A stretch of 64,000 nucleotides of DNA from Seohaeicola zhoushanensis (lineage in GTDB: Bacteria > Pseudomonadota > Alphaproteobacteria > Rhodobacterales > Rhodobacteraceae): contig NZ_BNCJ01000001.1 of the NCBI RefSeq assembly GCF_014656415.1, positions 733,406-797,405 on the forward strand, read 5' to 3'. The notes beneath the pieces are model-generated. The model ran no database searches. It was not told the origin of the DNA and saw nothing but the letters and a program-made list of their open reading frames with translations. Below, in pieces: positions 1-8,031 of the stretch (position 1 is the stretch's first letter; each line of letters opens with the position of its first letter). The position numbers and the translations under genes were made by a program.

Positions 1-840
1 AGCGGTTTCCAGGTCGCCCGGCTCCTGCTTGCCCGCGCCGATGGTGCGCTGCCAGAAGGCGCGCTCCTCGGCATCCGCCGCGGCAATCGCCTTGATCACC
101 GGCAGGGTCAGCTTGCCTTCGCGGAAGTCGTCGCCGACGTTCTTGCCGATGGTGCCACTCTCGCCCTGGTAATCCAGCAGGTCGTCGGCAATCTGGAAGG
201 CGATCCCCAGCGCGTCGCCATAGGCGAACAGCGCCCGCTCCTGTTCGTCGCTGGCCGAGGCGATCACCGCCCCCGCCTCGGTCGCCGCCGAGAACAGCGC
301 CGCCGTCTTGCCGCGCACGATCTGGATATAGGTCGCTTCGGTGGTCGCCAGGTCACGGGCCGCGGTCAGCTGCAGCACCTCGCCCTCGGCGATGGTGGCC
401 GAGGCATTGGCGAGGATGTCGAGTACCCGCAACGAGCCGGTCTCGACCATCAGCTGGAACGACCGGGCAAAAAGGTAATCGCCGACCAGCACGCTCGACT
501 GGTTGTCCCACAGCAGGTTCGCAGTGGGCCGCCCGCGCCGCTGCTTGCTCTCGTCGACGACGTCGTCATGCAGCAGGGTGGCGGTGTGGATGAACTCCAC
601 CGTGGCGGCCAGCTTGACGTGGTCGCTGCCCTGGTAACCGCAGAGCCGTGCCGCCGCGAGGGTCAGCATGGGCCGCAGGCGCTTGCCGCCGGCCTCGACC
701 AGGTGGGCCGTCACCTCGGGAATGCGCGGGGCATGTTTCGACGCCATCCGCTCGCGGATCAGCGTGTTCACGGCGTTCATATCCTCGGCCAGCAGGGCGG
801 CCAGCCGGTCTTGCGGTTTCTGGGCAGTCACGACGTCCAT
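1..840 (-). CDS. ispB: Polyprenyl (octaprenyl-type) diphosphate synthase, 3' end outside window
   Basis: Condenses isopentenyl diphosphate units to make the polyprenyl tail of ubiquinone. The visible 280 residues begin MDVVTAQKPQ and carry GGKRLRP at 51-57, the first aspartate-rich motif HDDVVD at 91-96 and the second, DDLLD, at 219-223, as expected for trans-prenyl chain synthases. The frame is open to base 1, so the C-terminal part lies outside. The start is the ATG at 840, 56 bp from the divergent DUF2007 gene. Chain length of the product cannot be read from the sequence; octaprenyl or decaprenyl are the usual products in this group. Confidence 0.93.
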   Translation of the reverse strand, partial: MDVVTAQKPQDRLAALLAEDMNAVNTLIRERMASKHAPRIPEVTAHLVEAGGKRLRPMLTLAAARLCGYQGSDHVKLAATVEFIHTATLLHDDVVDESKQRRGRPTANLLWDNQSSVLVGDYLFARSFQLMVETGSLRVLDILANASATIAEGEVLQLTAARDLATTEATYIQIVRGKTAALFSAATEAGAVIASASDEQERALFAYGDALGIAFQIADDLLDYQGESGTIGKNVGDDFREGKLTLPVIKAIAAADAEERAFWQRTIGAGKQEPGDLETA

Positions 841-896
841 TCAACTTCCGCTTCGAGGCTCGACAAGCTGCCGGGCCTGACCTTACATCCCCAATC

Positions 897-1112
897 ATGA
901 AGGAACTTCTGCGCAGCACAGACCCGACGATCTTCGCCTTTGCCAACGCCCTTCTTCGGGGCGAGGATATAGACTGCTTTGAGATAGACGTAAACATGAG
1001 CGTCCTCGAAGGCGGGTTGGGCATACTGCCGCGCCGGCTGATGGTCCGGGGCGACGATTACGACCGCGCGGCGCAGGTGATGCGCGACAACGGCATCGCG
1101 GTTTCATCGTGA
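897..1112 (+). CDS. DUF2007 family small protein
   Basis: A 71-residue protein starting MKELLRSTDP. It resembles the DUF2007 putative signal-transducing family: a single small alpha/beta domain in which the chain reads as two short halves, DPTIFAFANALLRGEDI and LMVRGDDYDRAAQVMRDNG. No catalytic motif is visible. The longer upstream reading frame is a shadow; the ATG at 897 gives the family-typical length. Its stop overlaps the GTG of the next gene by 4 bp (GTGA), so the two are probably translationally coupled. Function unknown. Confidence 0.8.
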   Translation: MKELLRSTDPTIFAFANALLRGEDIDCFEIDVNMSVLEGGLGILPRRLMVRGDDYDRAAQVMRDNGIAVSS

Positions 1113-1876
1113 GTTTCGCGCCCGAGGATCTGTCGCGCGACGCCTTCCTGCGTGGGCGGATGTGGCTCTATCAACCGAAATCCGGCTATCGCTCGGGGCT
1201 CGACCCGGTGCTGCTGGCGGCGGCGGCCCCGGTGCTGCCCGGCCAGTCGGTGCTCGACCTCGGCTGCGGCGTGGGGGCCGCGGCGCTCTGCCTGCTGGCG
1301 CGGGTGCCGGGGGCGCGGGCGGTGGGGCTCGAGATCCAGCCGGCCTACCACGAACTGGCGTTGCGCAACGCCGCCGAGAACGGTGTCGACTTCCGCCCGG
1401 TGCTGGGCGACGTGGCCGATGGCGCGCGGGCGTTGCAGGGCGAGAACTTCGACCACGTCATCGCCAATCCGCCCTACTACCGCGCCGGGGCGCACACACG
1501 GGCCAGCGACGCCGGGCGGCAGACCGCCCTGGGCGAGGCGCTGCCGCTTGCCGAATGGATCGCCACCGCCGCGCGCAGGCTCAAGCCGCGCGGGTTCTTC
1601 CACATGATCCAGCGCGCCGACCGCCTGCCCGACATGCTCGCCGGCTGCGCCGGACGGCTCGGCGCGCTGGAACTGCTGCCGCTGGCCGCGCGTCCGGGCC
1701 GCGCGCCCGAGCTGGTGATCCTGCGCGCGCGCAAGGACGGGCGCGCGCCCTTCCGGCTGCACGCGCCGCTGGTGCTGCATTCCGACGACCGCAGCCTTGG
1801 CAACGGCAAGAACTACAGCCCCGCGATTGCCGCCGTGCAGGCCGATGCCGCGCCTCTGCCCTGGCCCGAGGCCTGA
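1109..1876 (+). CDS. TrmN6-like SAM-dependent methyltransferase
   Basis: A 255-residue class I methyltransferase. LDLGCGVG at 49-56 is the SAM-binding loop and NPPYY at 120-124 is the N6-adenine-type catalytic motif. Gene length and the N-terminal YQPKSGYRSGLDPVLLA match the tRNA1(Val) adenine-37 N6-methyltransferase family (YfiC/TrmN6). The start is GTG at 1109, overlapping the DUF2007 stop. The NPPY motif shows an amino group on a nucleic acid or protein as target; tRNA as substrate is inferred from the family. A gene of this kind beside ispB and DUF2007 is common in related genomes, as far as I recall. Confidence 0.85.
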   Translation: MSFAPEDLSRDAFLRGRMWLYQPKSGYRSGLDPVLLAAAAPVLPGQSVLDLGCGVGAAALCLLARVPGARAVGLEIQPAYHELALRNAAENGVDFRPVLGDVADGARALQGENFDHVIANPPYYRAGAHTRASDAGRQTALGEALPLAEWIATAARRLKPRGFFHMIQRADRLPDMLAGCAGRLGALELLPLAARPGRAPELVILRARKDGRAPFRLHAPLVLHSDDRSLGNGKNYSPAIAAVQADAAPLPWPEA

Positions 1877-2001
1877 AAAGGCACCGTTAAGCGGCAGACC
1901 GCCATTGTAACAGTTTGTTGACCACGAGGCGCGCAGTACGCGTGACAGACTCGGGAGGATATGCTCAACTGAAGGGGCAAGTTGTTCAAAGGAGGACCGA
2001 C

Positions 2002-2166
2002 ATGAGCCTTAGCTCACACCTGGCCGAACTGAAGAAAAAGCACGAACATCTGAGCAACGAGGTAGAACAGGCACAGCGGCATCCCGGCGCGGATCAGCTG
2101 GAACTGGCATCCCTGAAGAAGCAGAAACTGAAGCTCAAGGAAGAGATCCAGCGCCTGTCACACTAG
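2002..2166 (+). CDS. YdcH family (DUF465) small coiled-coil protein
   Basis: A 54-residue, highly charged helical protein (MSLSSHLAEL...) with Lys/Glu-rich heptad-like stretches such as LKKKHEHLSNEVEQAQ and LKKQKLKLKEEIQRL. It matches the DUF465/YdcH family, whose function is unknown. A strong ribosome site GGAGGA lies at 1991-1996, 5 bp before the ATG, and decides the start over the longer upstream frame. Its TAG stop shares the bases CTAG with the stop of the convergent DMT transporter gene. Confidence 0.85.
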   Translation: MSLSSHLAELKKKHEHLSNEVEQAQRHPGADQLELASLKKQKLKLKEEIQRLSH

Positions 2167-3029
2167 GCGCGTCTGAGGCTGGCGCGCGCTGCGATCAGCG
2201 CGCCGCCAGTGATCAGCACGGCGGCAATCGCCAGCGTCCATGACGGCGCAGCAAGCCCCGTAAGGACCAGCAACAAGGTGGACAGCAGTGGCGCAGCATA
2301 GGAGCTCGTGCCGAGAAGCTGGATATCTCCGCGCTTGACGCCAATGTCCCAGACGTAAAAGGCCAGCCCCACCGGGCCCAGGCCAAGGGCGATTGTCGCT
2401 GCCCATCCCATAGGGCCAACCGGCCAGGCCGGCGTCTCGAAGACGAGATGCAGGCCGGTCGACAGGATGGCTGTCGCCACGCAGAAAACGGCGACCGAGG
2501 CGGTGGGCACCGCGCCGAAGCGGCGTGACACGACCGAATAGACCGACCAGGTCAACGCGCAGGCCAGCGCCAGGCCATAGCCGGCGGCATATTGCGCCTG
2601 GAACCCGGTCGAGCCTCCGGTGATGATCAGCGCCGCGCCGCCAAAGCCCAGCAGCGCGCCCAGCAGATGCGCGGGCCGCAGCCGCTCGCCCGGCAGCAGG
2701 CCCGACAGCAGCACGATCAGCAAAGGCCAGAGATAGGCGATCAGCCCGGCCTCGGCGGCGGGCGCAAGGCGCAGCGCCGAGAAGTAGAGCGCGTGATAGC
2801 CGAACAGCCCCAGCGTCCCGAAGGCATAGACCGACAGCGGCACGGCGCGCAGCCGACCAAGCCCGCCGCTCGACGCGGCCCAGACCAGACCCACAGCGCC
2901 ACCTATGGCAAAGCAGATGGCGTTCAGCATCAGCGGCGGCACCGGGGCGGACCCGACCGTGAGCGCGGCGAGCAGAGACCACAACAGGACGGCGCCAAAG
3001 CCGATGGCGGTTGCGCGGGAACGGGTCAT
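2163..3029 (-). CDS. EamA/DMT family transporter, YddG-like
   Basis: A 288-residue membrane protein with about ten hydrophobic segments and two EamA repeats. AGLIAYLWPLLIVLLSGLLP in the first half resembles the aromatic amino-acid exporter YddG, so export of amino acids or similar metabolites is a fair inference; the substrate is not proven. The start at 3029 overlaps the stop of the LysR gene by 4 bp (ATGA), which makes the pair a two-gene operon and suggests that the regulator controls the carrier. The longer upstream frame crossing the LysR gene is a shadow. Confidence 0.85.
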   Translation of the reverse strand: MTRSRATAIGFGAVLLWSLLAALTVGSAPVPPLMLNAICFAIGGAVGLVWAASSGGLGRLRAVPLSVYAFGTLGLFGYHALYFSALRLAPAAEAGLIAYLWPLLIVLLSGLLPGERLRPAHLLGALLGFGGAALIITGGSTGFQAQYAAGYGLALACALTWSVYSVVSRRFGAVPTASVAVFCVATAILSTGLHLVFETPAWPVGPMGWAATIALGLGPVGLAFYVWDIGVKRGDIQLLGTSSYAAPLLSTLLLVLTGLAAPSWTLAIAAVLITGGALIAARASLRRA

Positions 3030-3973
3030 TTGGCGGGCAGGTCCTCGACAGGAATGATGCGCAGACCTTCGGTCACGCTGGCGGTCTTGGCAATCTCGGC
3101 AAGGATCCATTCGCGGAAGGCGCGGATCTGCGGGCGGTTCTCGGTGCCTTCGGCGCAGAGAAAGCGGAACTGCGCCTTGGTCGAGATGGCGATGCCGAAG
3201 GGCGCGACGAGCCGGCCCTCGTAAACGTCCTTGATGACCAGCGCGCGCCGTCCCAGCGCAACGCCCATGCCCGCCAGGGCCGCGTCGACGGCATGGTCGC
3301 CATGGCTGAACCGCGCGCCCTGCGTCGGAACATGGTCGATCCCGACGGCGCGGAACCACTCGGGCCAGTTGCAGGGTGGATCCAGGAAGTCGATCGACTG
3401 GTCGTGGATCAGCGGCGCCTCGCGCAGGCTGTCGGGCGTCGGATAGCGTTCGGCCAGTTCGGGCGTCATCACCGGCGTCAGCCATTCGGTGGCCAGCGGC
3501 AGGGCATAGAGACCCAGGTCCGGCCCATAGCCAAAGCGGATCGCCACGTCGATCTGGTCACGGTCGAGATCCATCATCCGCAGGCTCGCCGAAAACCGCA
3601 GCTCGATCTCCGGGTGCGCGCGCGCGAACTCGTAGAGCCGCGGCGCCATCCACTTGGCGGTGAAGGCCGGACCGGCGGTGACGGTCAGCGTCGTAGAATC
3701 CTGCAACCGCCGCGCCGCCGCCCAGGCGGCGGTCAGGGTGCGGAACCCCTCGGCAGTGCCCGGCGCCAGCGCGCGGCCCTCGTCGGTCAGCTCGACCGCC
3801 CGGTTGAGGCGATGAAACAGCGGCCGGCCCAGGTGCTCTTCCAGCGACTTGATCTGGAACGACAGCGCCGCCGGCGTCACGTGCAACTCGTCCGCCGCCT
3901 TGGCAAAGGACATGTGCCGTGCCGCCGCCTCGAAGGCGCGCAGGGCGGTCAGGGGCGGCAGTGAGGTGGCCAT
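3026..3973 (-). CDS. LysR family transcriptional regulator, GcvA-like
   Basis: A 315-residue LysR regulator. The first 60 residues, from PLTALRAFEAAARHMSFAKA on, form the winged HTH; the rest is the periplasmic-binding-like effector domain. The N-terminus is like GcvA/AmpR members. It is co-transcribed with the downstream DMT carrier by a 4-bp overlap. A 15-bp perfect palindrome lies 7 bp upstream of its ATG (see 3980-3994) and is a likely autoregulatory site. The effector is unknown. Confidence 0.88.
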   Translation of the reverse strand: MATSLPPLTALRAFEAAARHMSFAKAADELHVTPAALSFQIKSLEEHLGRPLFHRLNRAVELTDEGRALAPGTAEGFRTLTAAWAAARRLQDSTTLTVTAGPAFTAKWMAPRLYEFARAHPEIELRFSASLRMMDLDRDQIDVAIRFGYGPDLGLYALPLATEWLTPVMTPELAERYPTPDSLREAPLIHDQSIDFLDPPCNWPEWFRAVGIDHVPTQGARFSHGDHAVDAALAGMGVALGRRALVIKDVYEGRLVAPFGIAISTKAQFRFLCAEGTENRPQIRAFREWILAEIAKTASVTEGLRIIPVEDLPAK

Positions 3974-3979
3974 GATCGA

Positions 3980-3994
3980 TCAAGATTTTCTTGA
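3980..3994. promoter_or_regulatory. 15-bp palindrome upstream of the LysR gene, possible operator
   Basis: TCAAGA-TTT-TCTTGA is a perfect dyad, 7 bp in front of the LysR start codon and in the gap shared with the divergent small gene. Its length and AT-rich centre suit a LysR-type site. That it is bound by the adjacent regulator is inference. Confidence 0.5.
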
Positions 3995-4048
3995 GTGAAC
4001 GAGGTGAAAGTCTCGTTTGTCCACGAGGATGTCAATCGAGGATAGTGG

Positions 4049-4075
4049 CCTTGGGAGAGGATTTCTTGCCCAAGG
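4049..4075 (+). promoter_or_regulatory. Hairpin covering the ribosome site of the small ORF at 4084
   Basis: CCTTGGG (4049-4055) is perfectly complementary to CCCAAGG (4069-4075), with a 13-nt loop. The right arm contains AAGG of the Shine-Dalgarno AAGGAG (4072-4077), so folding would hide the ribosome site of the gene starting at 4084. Confidence 0.4.
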
Positions 4076-4083
4076 AGATCGTC

Positions 4084-4245
4084 ATGATCGAGAACCCGAC
4101 GAATATGGATACCCTCCGCGCGATGAACCGCGCGCACGAGGAACGCGGCAAGGCGATGCGGGCCATGTTGGCCTGGCTGTTCCGTCGCGCTCAGCCCGCC
4201 AGGGACGTGACCTGTTCCGCTGCCGCCCCGATCGCCGCAGAATGA
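4084..4245 (+). CDS. Small hypothetical protein (53 aa)
   Basis: MIENPTNMDTLRAMNRAHEE begins a 53-residue polypeptide with a basic amphipathic helix in the middle (RGKAMRAMLAWLFRRAQ). I do not recognise a family. It is supported by a good ribosome site AAGGAG 6 bp before the ATG and by a perfect terminator hairpin 5 bp after the stop. It is divergent from the LysR gene. The longer frame starting at 3991 has no ribosome site. Short basic proteins of this kind occur in Rhodobacteraceae without known function. Confidence 0.55.
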   Translation: MIENPTNMDTLRAMNRAHEERGKAMRAMLAWLFRRAQPARDVTCSAAAPIAAE

Positions 4246-4250
4246 GAAAA

Positions 4251-4273
4251 GGCCGGTTCGCATTGAACCGGCC
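4251..4273 (-). terminator. Intrinsic terminator of phbB
   Basis: GGCCGGTTC-GCATT-GAACCGGCC is a perfect 9-bp stem. On the minus strand it is followed by TTTT, so it ends phbB transcription 19 bp past the stop. On the plus strand only TTA follows, so action on the small ORF is weaker. Confidence 0.8.
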
Positions 4274-4291
4274 TTACCCCGAATTCGGATA

Positions 4292-5014
4292 TCAGACGAA
4301 GAACTGACCGCCGTTGGCCGAGATGGTCGAGCCGTTGATGAAGCCGGCATCGTCCGAGGCCAGGAAGACCACGCAGCGCGCGATCTCTTCCGGCTCGCCC
4401 AGGCGGCCGGCGGGGATCTGCGCGATGATGCCTTCCCGCACCTTCTCAGGCACCGCCATCACCATGTCGGTGGCGATATAGCCCGGGCAGATCGCGTTGG
4501 CGGTGATGCCGGCGCGGGCGCCTTCCTGGGCCAGGCTCTTGATGATGCCAAGATCGCCGGCCTTGGTGGCGGCATAGTTCACCTGGGCGAACTGGCCCTT
4601 CTGGCCGTTGATCGACGAGATCACGATGACCCGGCCGAACTTGCGGTCACGCATCCCCGGCCAGATCGGATGGACGGTGTTGAACACGCCGGTGAGGTTG
4701 GTGTCGATGACCTCGTGCCACTGCTGCGGCGTCATCTTGTGGAAGGGCGCGTCGCGGGTGATGCCGGCATTGGCGACCACCACGTCGATCGGGCCGACCT
4801 CGGCCTCGACCTTGGCGATGCCTGCCTTCGAGGCATCGTAGTCGGCCGCGTTCCACTTGTAGGTCTTGATTCCCGTTTCCTCGGTGAACTTGGCGGCGGC
4901 TTCGTCATTGCCCGCGTAGGTGGCGGCGACGTTATAGCCCGCGTCCTTGAGCGCCTTGGAAATCGCCGCGCCGATGCCGCGGCTGCCGCCGGTCACGAGT
5001 GCCGTTCTGGCCAT
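4292..5014 (-). CDS. phbB: Acetoacetyl-CoA reductase
   Basis: NADPH-dependent reduction of acetoacetyl-CoA to (R)-3-hydroxybutyryl-CoA, the second step of polyhydroxybutyrate synthesis. The 240-residue SDR has the cofactor loop TGGSRGIG at 8-15, NAG at 82-84 and the catalytic Ser134, Tyr147 and Lys151 in ISSINGQKGQF...NYAATKAG, a signature shared with PhaB. It lies 179 bp downstream of phbA on the same strand, but a strong terminator after phbA (5158-5179) and inverted repeats in its own leader suggest a separate promoter. No PHB synthase or phasin gene is in the window. Confidence 0.95.
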   Translation of the reverse strand: MARTALVTGGSRGIGAAISKALKDAGYNVAATYAGNDEAAAKFTEETGIKTYKWNAADYDASKAGIAKVEAEVGPIDVVVANAGITRDAPFHKMTPQQWHEVIDTNLTGVFNTVHPIWPGMRDRKFGRVIVISSINGQKGQFAQVNYAATKAGDLGIIKSLAQEGARAGITANAICPGYIATDMVMAVPEKVREGIIAQIPAGRLGEPEEIARCVVFLASDDAGFINGSTISANGGQFFV

Positions 5015-5044
5015 TGGTCTGTCTCCTCCATTGGGAATTGCTTT

Positions 5045-5090
5045 GTAACTCTGTTACCTGTCGAGGTGAAGATACGCAATATTGTTGCGT
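5045..5090 (-). promoter_or_regulatory. Two inverted repeats in the phbB leader
   Basis: GTAAC-TCT-GTTAC (5045-5057) and ACGCAA-TATTG-TTGCGT (5074-5090) are both perfect dyads, 31 and 60 bp upstream of the phbB ATG. They lie between the phbA terminator and phbB, where a promoter is expected. PHB genes in relatives are controlled by PhaR, which binds TGC-rich sequence; linking either repeat to PhaR is inference. Confidence 0.45.
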
Positions 5091-5157
5091 GACGAATTTT
5101 TGCCTGGCATCGCCCCGAAAAGGAGCTTTTCGCGCAAATCTTTGGCATTGCATGAAA

Positions 5158-5179
5158 AAAGGCGCCCGAAGGCGCCTTT
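5158..5179 (-). terminator. Intrinsic terminator of phbA
   Basis: GGCGCC-TTCG-GGCGCC on the minus strand, with a stable UUCG-type loop, extended by AAA/TTT and followed by a run of T, 15 bp after the phbA stop. A textbook rho-independent terminator. Confidence 0.9.
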
Positions 5180-5193
5180 CTCAGTGGCTCGCG

Positions 5194-6369
5194 TTACGGC
5201 CGTTCCAGGCACATGGCGACGCCCATGCCGCCGCCGATGCAAAGGGTCGCAAGGCCCTTCTTGGCGCCGCGGCGCTGCATCTCGAACAGCAGGGTGTTGA
5301 GGATCCGCGCACCCGACGCACCGATCGGGTGGCCGATGGCAATGGCGCCGCCGTTCACGTTCACGATCGACGGATCCCAGCCCATGTCCTTGTTCACCGC
5401 GCAGGCCTGGGCGGCAAAGGCCTCGTTGGCCTCGACCAGGTCCAGGTCCTCGGGCTTCCAGCCGGCCTTGGCCAGCGCCTTGCGGCTGGCATAGATCGGT
5501 CCGACCCCCATGATCGACGGGTCGAGACCCGCGGTGGCATAGGAGGCGATGCGGGCCAGCGGGGTGATGCCACGCTTTTCCGCCTCGGCCGCGCTCATCA
5601 GCAGCACGCCGGCGGCGCCGTCGTTGATGCCCGAGGCGTTGGCCGCTGTCACCGAGCCGTCCTTGGTGAAGGCCGGGCGCAGCTTGGCCATCGCGTCGAT
5701 GGTCGCGCCGTGACGGATGTACTCATCGCTGTCCATCACCACGTCGCCCTTGCGGGTCTTGATGGTGAAGGGGATGATCTCGTCCTTGAACTTGCCGGCC
5801 TTCTGCGCCGCCTCGGCCTTGTTCTGGCTGGCAACGGCGAACTCGTCTTGCGCCTCGCGGCTGATCTGCCACTGCTGCGCCACGTTCTCGGCGGTCTGGC
5901 CCATGTGATAGCCGTTGAAGGCGTCCCACAGGCCGTCACGGATCATCGTGTCGATGTAGGAGACATCGCCCATCTTGTAGCCCTGGCGCAGGTTCTGCGC
6001 GTGGGGGCTCATCGACATGTTCTCCTGCCCGCCGGCTGCCACGATCTCGGCATCGCCAAGCTGGATGTGCTGGGCGGCCAGCGCCACGGCGCGCAGGCCC
6101 GAACCGCAGACCTGGTTGATGCTCCACGCCGCGCTTTCCTTGGGAAGGCCGGCGTTGATATGGGCCTGGCGGGCCGGGTTCTGGCCCTGTGCCGCGGTCA
6201 GAACCTGGCCGAGGATGGTCTCGCTCACCTCGCCCTTGTCGATGCCGGCGCGTTCGACAAGCGCGGACAGAACGGCGGCGCCCAGATCATGTGCCGGAGT
6301 GTTGGCGAACGAGCCGCCAAAGCTGCCGACGCCCGTGCGCGCCGCGGATGCAATAACTACGTTGGTCAT
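5194..6369 (-). CDS. phbA: Acetyl-CoA acetyltransferase (beta-ketothiolase)
   Basis: Condenses two acetyl-CoA to acetoacetyl-CoA, the first step of PHB synthesis; the reaction is reversible. The 391-residue protein has the nucleophile Cys88 in NQVCGSG, His347 in GHPIGASG and Cys377 in CIGGGMG, the three catalytic positions of biosynthetic thiolases. The start is the ATG at 6369; an in-frame TTG nine bases upstream is less likely. GAGGAA lies upstream of the start. phbB follows on the same strand. Confidence 0.95.
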   Translation of the reverse strand: MTNVVIASAARTGVGSFGGSFANTPAHDLGAAVLSALVERAGIDKGEVSETILGQVLTAAQGQNPARQAHINAGLPKESAAWSINQVCGSGLRAVALAAQHIQLGDAEIVAAGGQENMSMSPHAQNLRQGYKMGDVSYIDTMIRDGLWDAFNGYHMGQTAENVAQQWQISREAQDEFAVASQNKAEAAQKAGKFKDEIIPFTIKTRKGDVVMDSDEYIRHGATIDAMAKLRPAFTKDGSVTAANASGINDGAAGVLLMSAAEAEKRGITPLARIASYATAGLDPSIMGVGPIYASRKALAKAGWKPEDLDLVEANEAFAAQACAVNKDMGWDPSIVNVNGGAIAIGHPIGASGARILNTLLFEMQRRGAKKGLATLCIGGGMGVAMCLERP

Positions 6370-6508
6370 GTGTCGCAAATTCCTCTGCCAGGGACCAGAA
6401 GGCCGTTCTACCTCGCGAGTCGCGGTCGGCTTCTGTTCATCCCATCCGAATGATTAGACGATCGGCGCCCTTGCGGCAACATGCGGGGATGCCGCGGCGT
6501 CAGGTGGC

Positions 6509-7348
6509 TCAGGCCCGCCGGCGCTGCGCCTCCCCCTCCCAGTCCGGGCGGATGGTGGGCGCACCGAAGAGACGGCCCTGCAACCCGTCGACCCCGGTCC
6601 GCACCAGGAACTCGGCATCCTCGACCCGTTCGACCGCGGTGGCGATCACCATCATGTCGAACTGCCGCGCCACCGCGACCAGCGCCTGCACCACGGCCTG
6701 GTTGTCCGGCGACCGCGCCAGGTCACGCGCGAACTGGGCGTCGATCTTCACCGCGTCGAAGCAGAACTCGCGGAAATGGCCGAAGACCGTGGCCCCGCCG
6801 CCGAAATCGTCCAGCGCGAAGGCGATGCCATGCGGTTGCAGGCGGTCCATGAAGTCGATCACCAGCTCGGGCACCGTCATCGCCGAGGCCTCGCTGATCT
6901 CCAGCATCAGCCGCTCCCCCAGGGTCGGGTCGCGGGCGAGGTTGCGGTCGAGCACCTTCATCCATGCCTTGTAGCCGATCGAGCGCGCCGACATGTTGAT
7001 CGAGAGCCGCAGCGCCGGGTGGCGCGCAAGCACCTTCAGCCCGGCGTCGAGCGCGTTGCAGTCGAGCATCCGCCCCAGCTCGCTCGCCTCGATCGCCGGC
7101 ATGAACTCGCGCGCCGGGATGATCCGGCCGGCGGGGTCGAGTACGCGGATCAGCCCCTCGTGAAACATCGCGCCATGCGGCCGCTGGGCCTGGAAGACCG
7201 GCTGGTAGGCAAGCAGCGTCTCGCGGTGGCGGATCGCCTCGGCCACGGTTTCGGGCAGGGCCCGGTCGCGCCCGTGCAGCGCGGCGGCCAGGGGGCTCTC
7301 TGCGCCCTCCGGGATAATCGTCCTGGCCCGTCGTTTCAGAATCCGCAT
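6509..7348 (-). CDS. EAL domain protein, probable c-di-GMP phosphodiesterase
   Basis: A 279-residue stand-alone EAL domain without GGDEF or sensor domain. The name motif is changed to EGL (Glu64), but metal and substrate residues are kept: Asn118 in NMS, the Glu-rich LEISE near 150, Asp180-Asp181 in DDFGGG, Lys201 in VKID and Glu240 in ATAVE, where AEGVE is usual. It ends with QGRLFGAP, close to the usual QGYLFGRP. Hydrolysis of c-di-GMP to pGpG is therefore likely but not certain. It stands alone between phbA and tag. Confidence 0.82.
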   Translation of the reverse strand: MRILKRRARTIIPEGAESPLAAALHGRDRALPETVAEAIRHRETLLAYQPVFQAQRPHGAMFHEGLIRVLDPAGRIIPAREFMPAIEASELGRMLDCNALDAGLKVLARHPALRLSINMSARSIGYKAWMKVLDRNLARDPTLGERLMLEISEASAMTVPELVIDFMDRLQPHGIAFALDDFGGGATVFGHFREFCFDAVKIDAQFARDLARSPDNQAVVQALVAVARQFDMMVIATAVERVEDAEFLVRTGVDGLQGRLFGAPTIRPDWEGEAQRRRA

Positions 7349-7456
7349 GGCACCTCCACCTTGCTCCCGGTGTCGCGCAGAGAGGTGAAAGGGGGCTTAA
7401 CCTTCGCCTTTTCGCGTGTTTTGCTGAAACTTGTCGAAGACAACCGGGGGCAGGCG

Positions 7457-8026
7457 ATGCAGCGATGCGCATGGGCGGGCGAAGAGCCGATCTACGTCGA
7501 ATATCACGACACCGAATGGGGCGTGCCCGAATACGACAGCCGCGCGCTTTGGGAAAAGCTGATCCTCGACGGCTTCCAGGCAGGCCTCAGCTGGATCACA
7601 ATCCTTAAAAAGCGCGACAATTTCCGCGCCGCCTTTGCCGGCTTCGACCCCAACGTCGTCGCCACCTGGGGCGAGGCTGAGGTCGCGCGGCTGCTGGCCG
7701 ATCCCGGCATCATCCGCCACCGCGGCAAGATCGAGGCGACGATCTCCAACGCGCGCGCCTGGCAGCAGATCGAGGCGGCGGGCGGCTTCGACCGTTTCCT
7801 GTGGGACCGGGTCGGCGGCCAGCCGATCCAGAACCGCTGGGCCAGCAAGGCCGAGGTGCCCGCCTTCACCCCGCTCTCCGAGCAGATATCGAAGGACCTC
7901 AAGCGCGCGGGCTTCCGTTTCTGCGGGCCGACCATCGTCTATGCCTTCATGCAGGCCGTCGGCATAGTCAACGACCACGTCACCACCTGCCACCGCCACG
8001 CCGAGGTGGCGCGGCTGGCGGGCTGA
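7457..8026 (+). CDS. tag: DNA-3-methyladenine glycosylase I
   Basis: Removes 3-methyladenine from alkylated DNA. The 189-residue protein keeps the zinc ligands of the Tag family: Cys4, His17 in EYHDTEWGVP, and His174/Cys178 in HVTTCH near the C-terminus, plus FQAGLSWITILKKRDNFR, the nucleotide-flipping region. The ATG at 7457 is chosen because Cys4 then falls where it does in E. coli Tag; the longer frame covers the EAL gene's upstream region. It converges with the next gene with 5 bp between the stops. Confidence 0.95.
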   Translation: MQRCAWAGEEPIYVEYHDTEWGVPEYDSRALWEKLILDGFQAGLSWITILKKRDNFRAAFAGFDPNVVATWGEAEVARLLADPGIIRHRGKIEATISNARAWQQIEAAGGFDRFLWDRVGGQPIQNRWASKAEVPAFTPLSEQISKDLKRAGFRFCGPTIVYAFMQAVGIVNDHVTTCHRHAEVARLAG

Positions 8027-8031
8027 CCCGG

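Noticed and set aside
4999-6453. A 484-codon plus-strand frame over phbA
   Set aside because: Antisense shadow of phbA; His/Arg/Gly-rich and without domain features.
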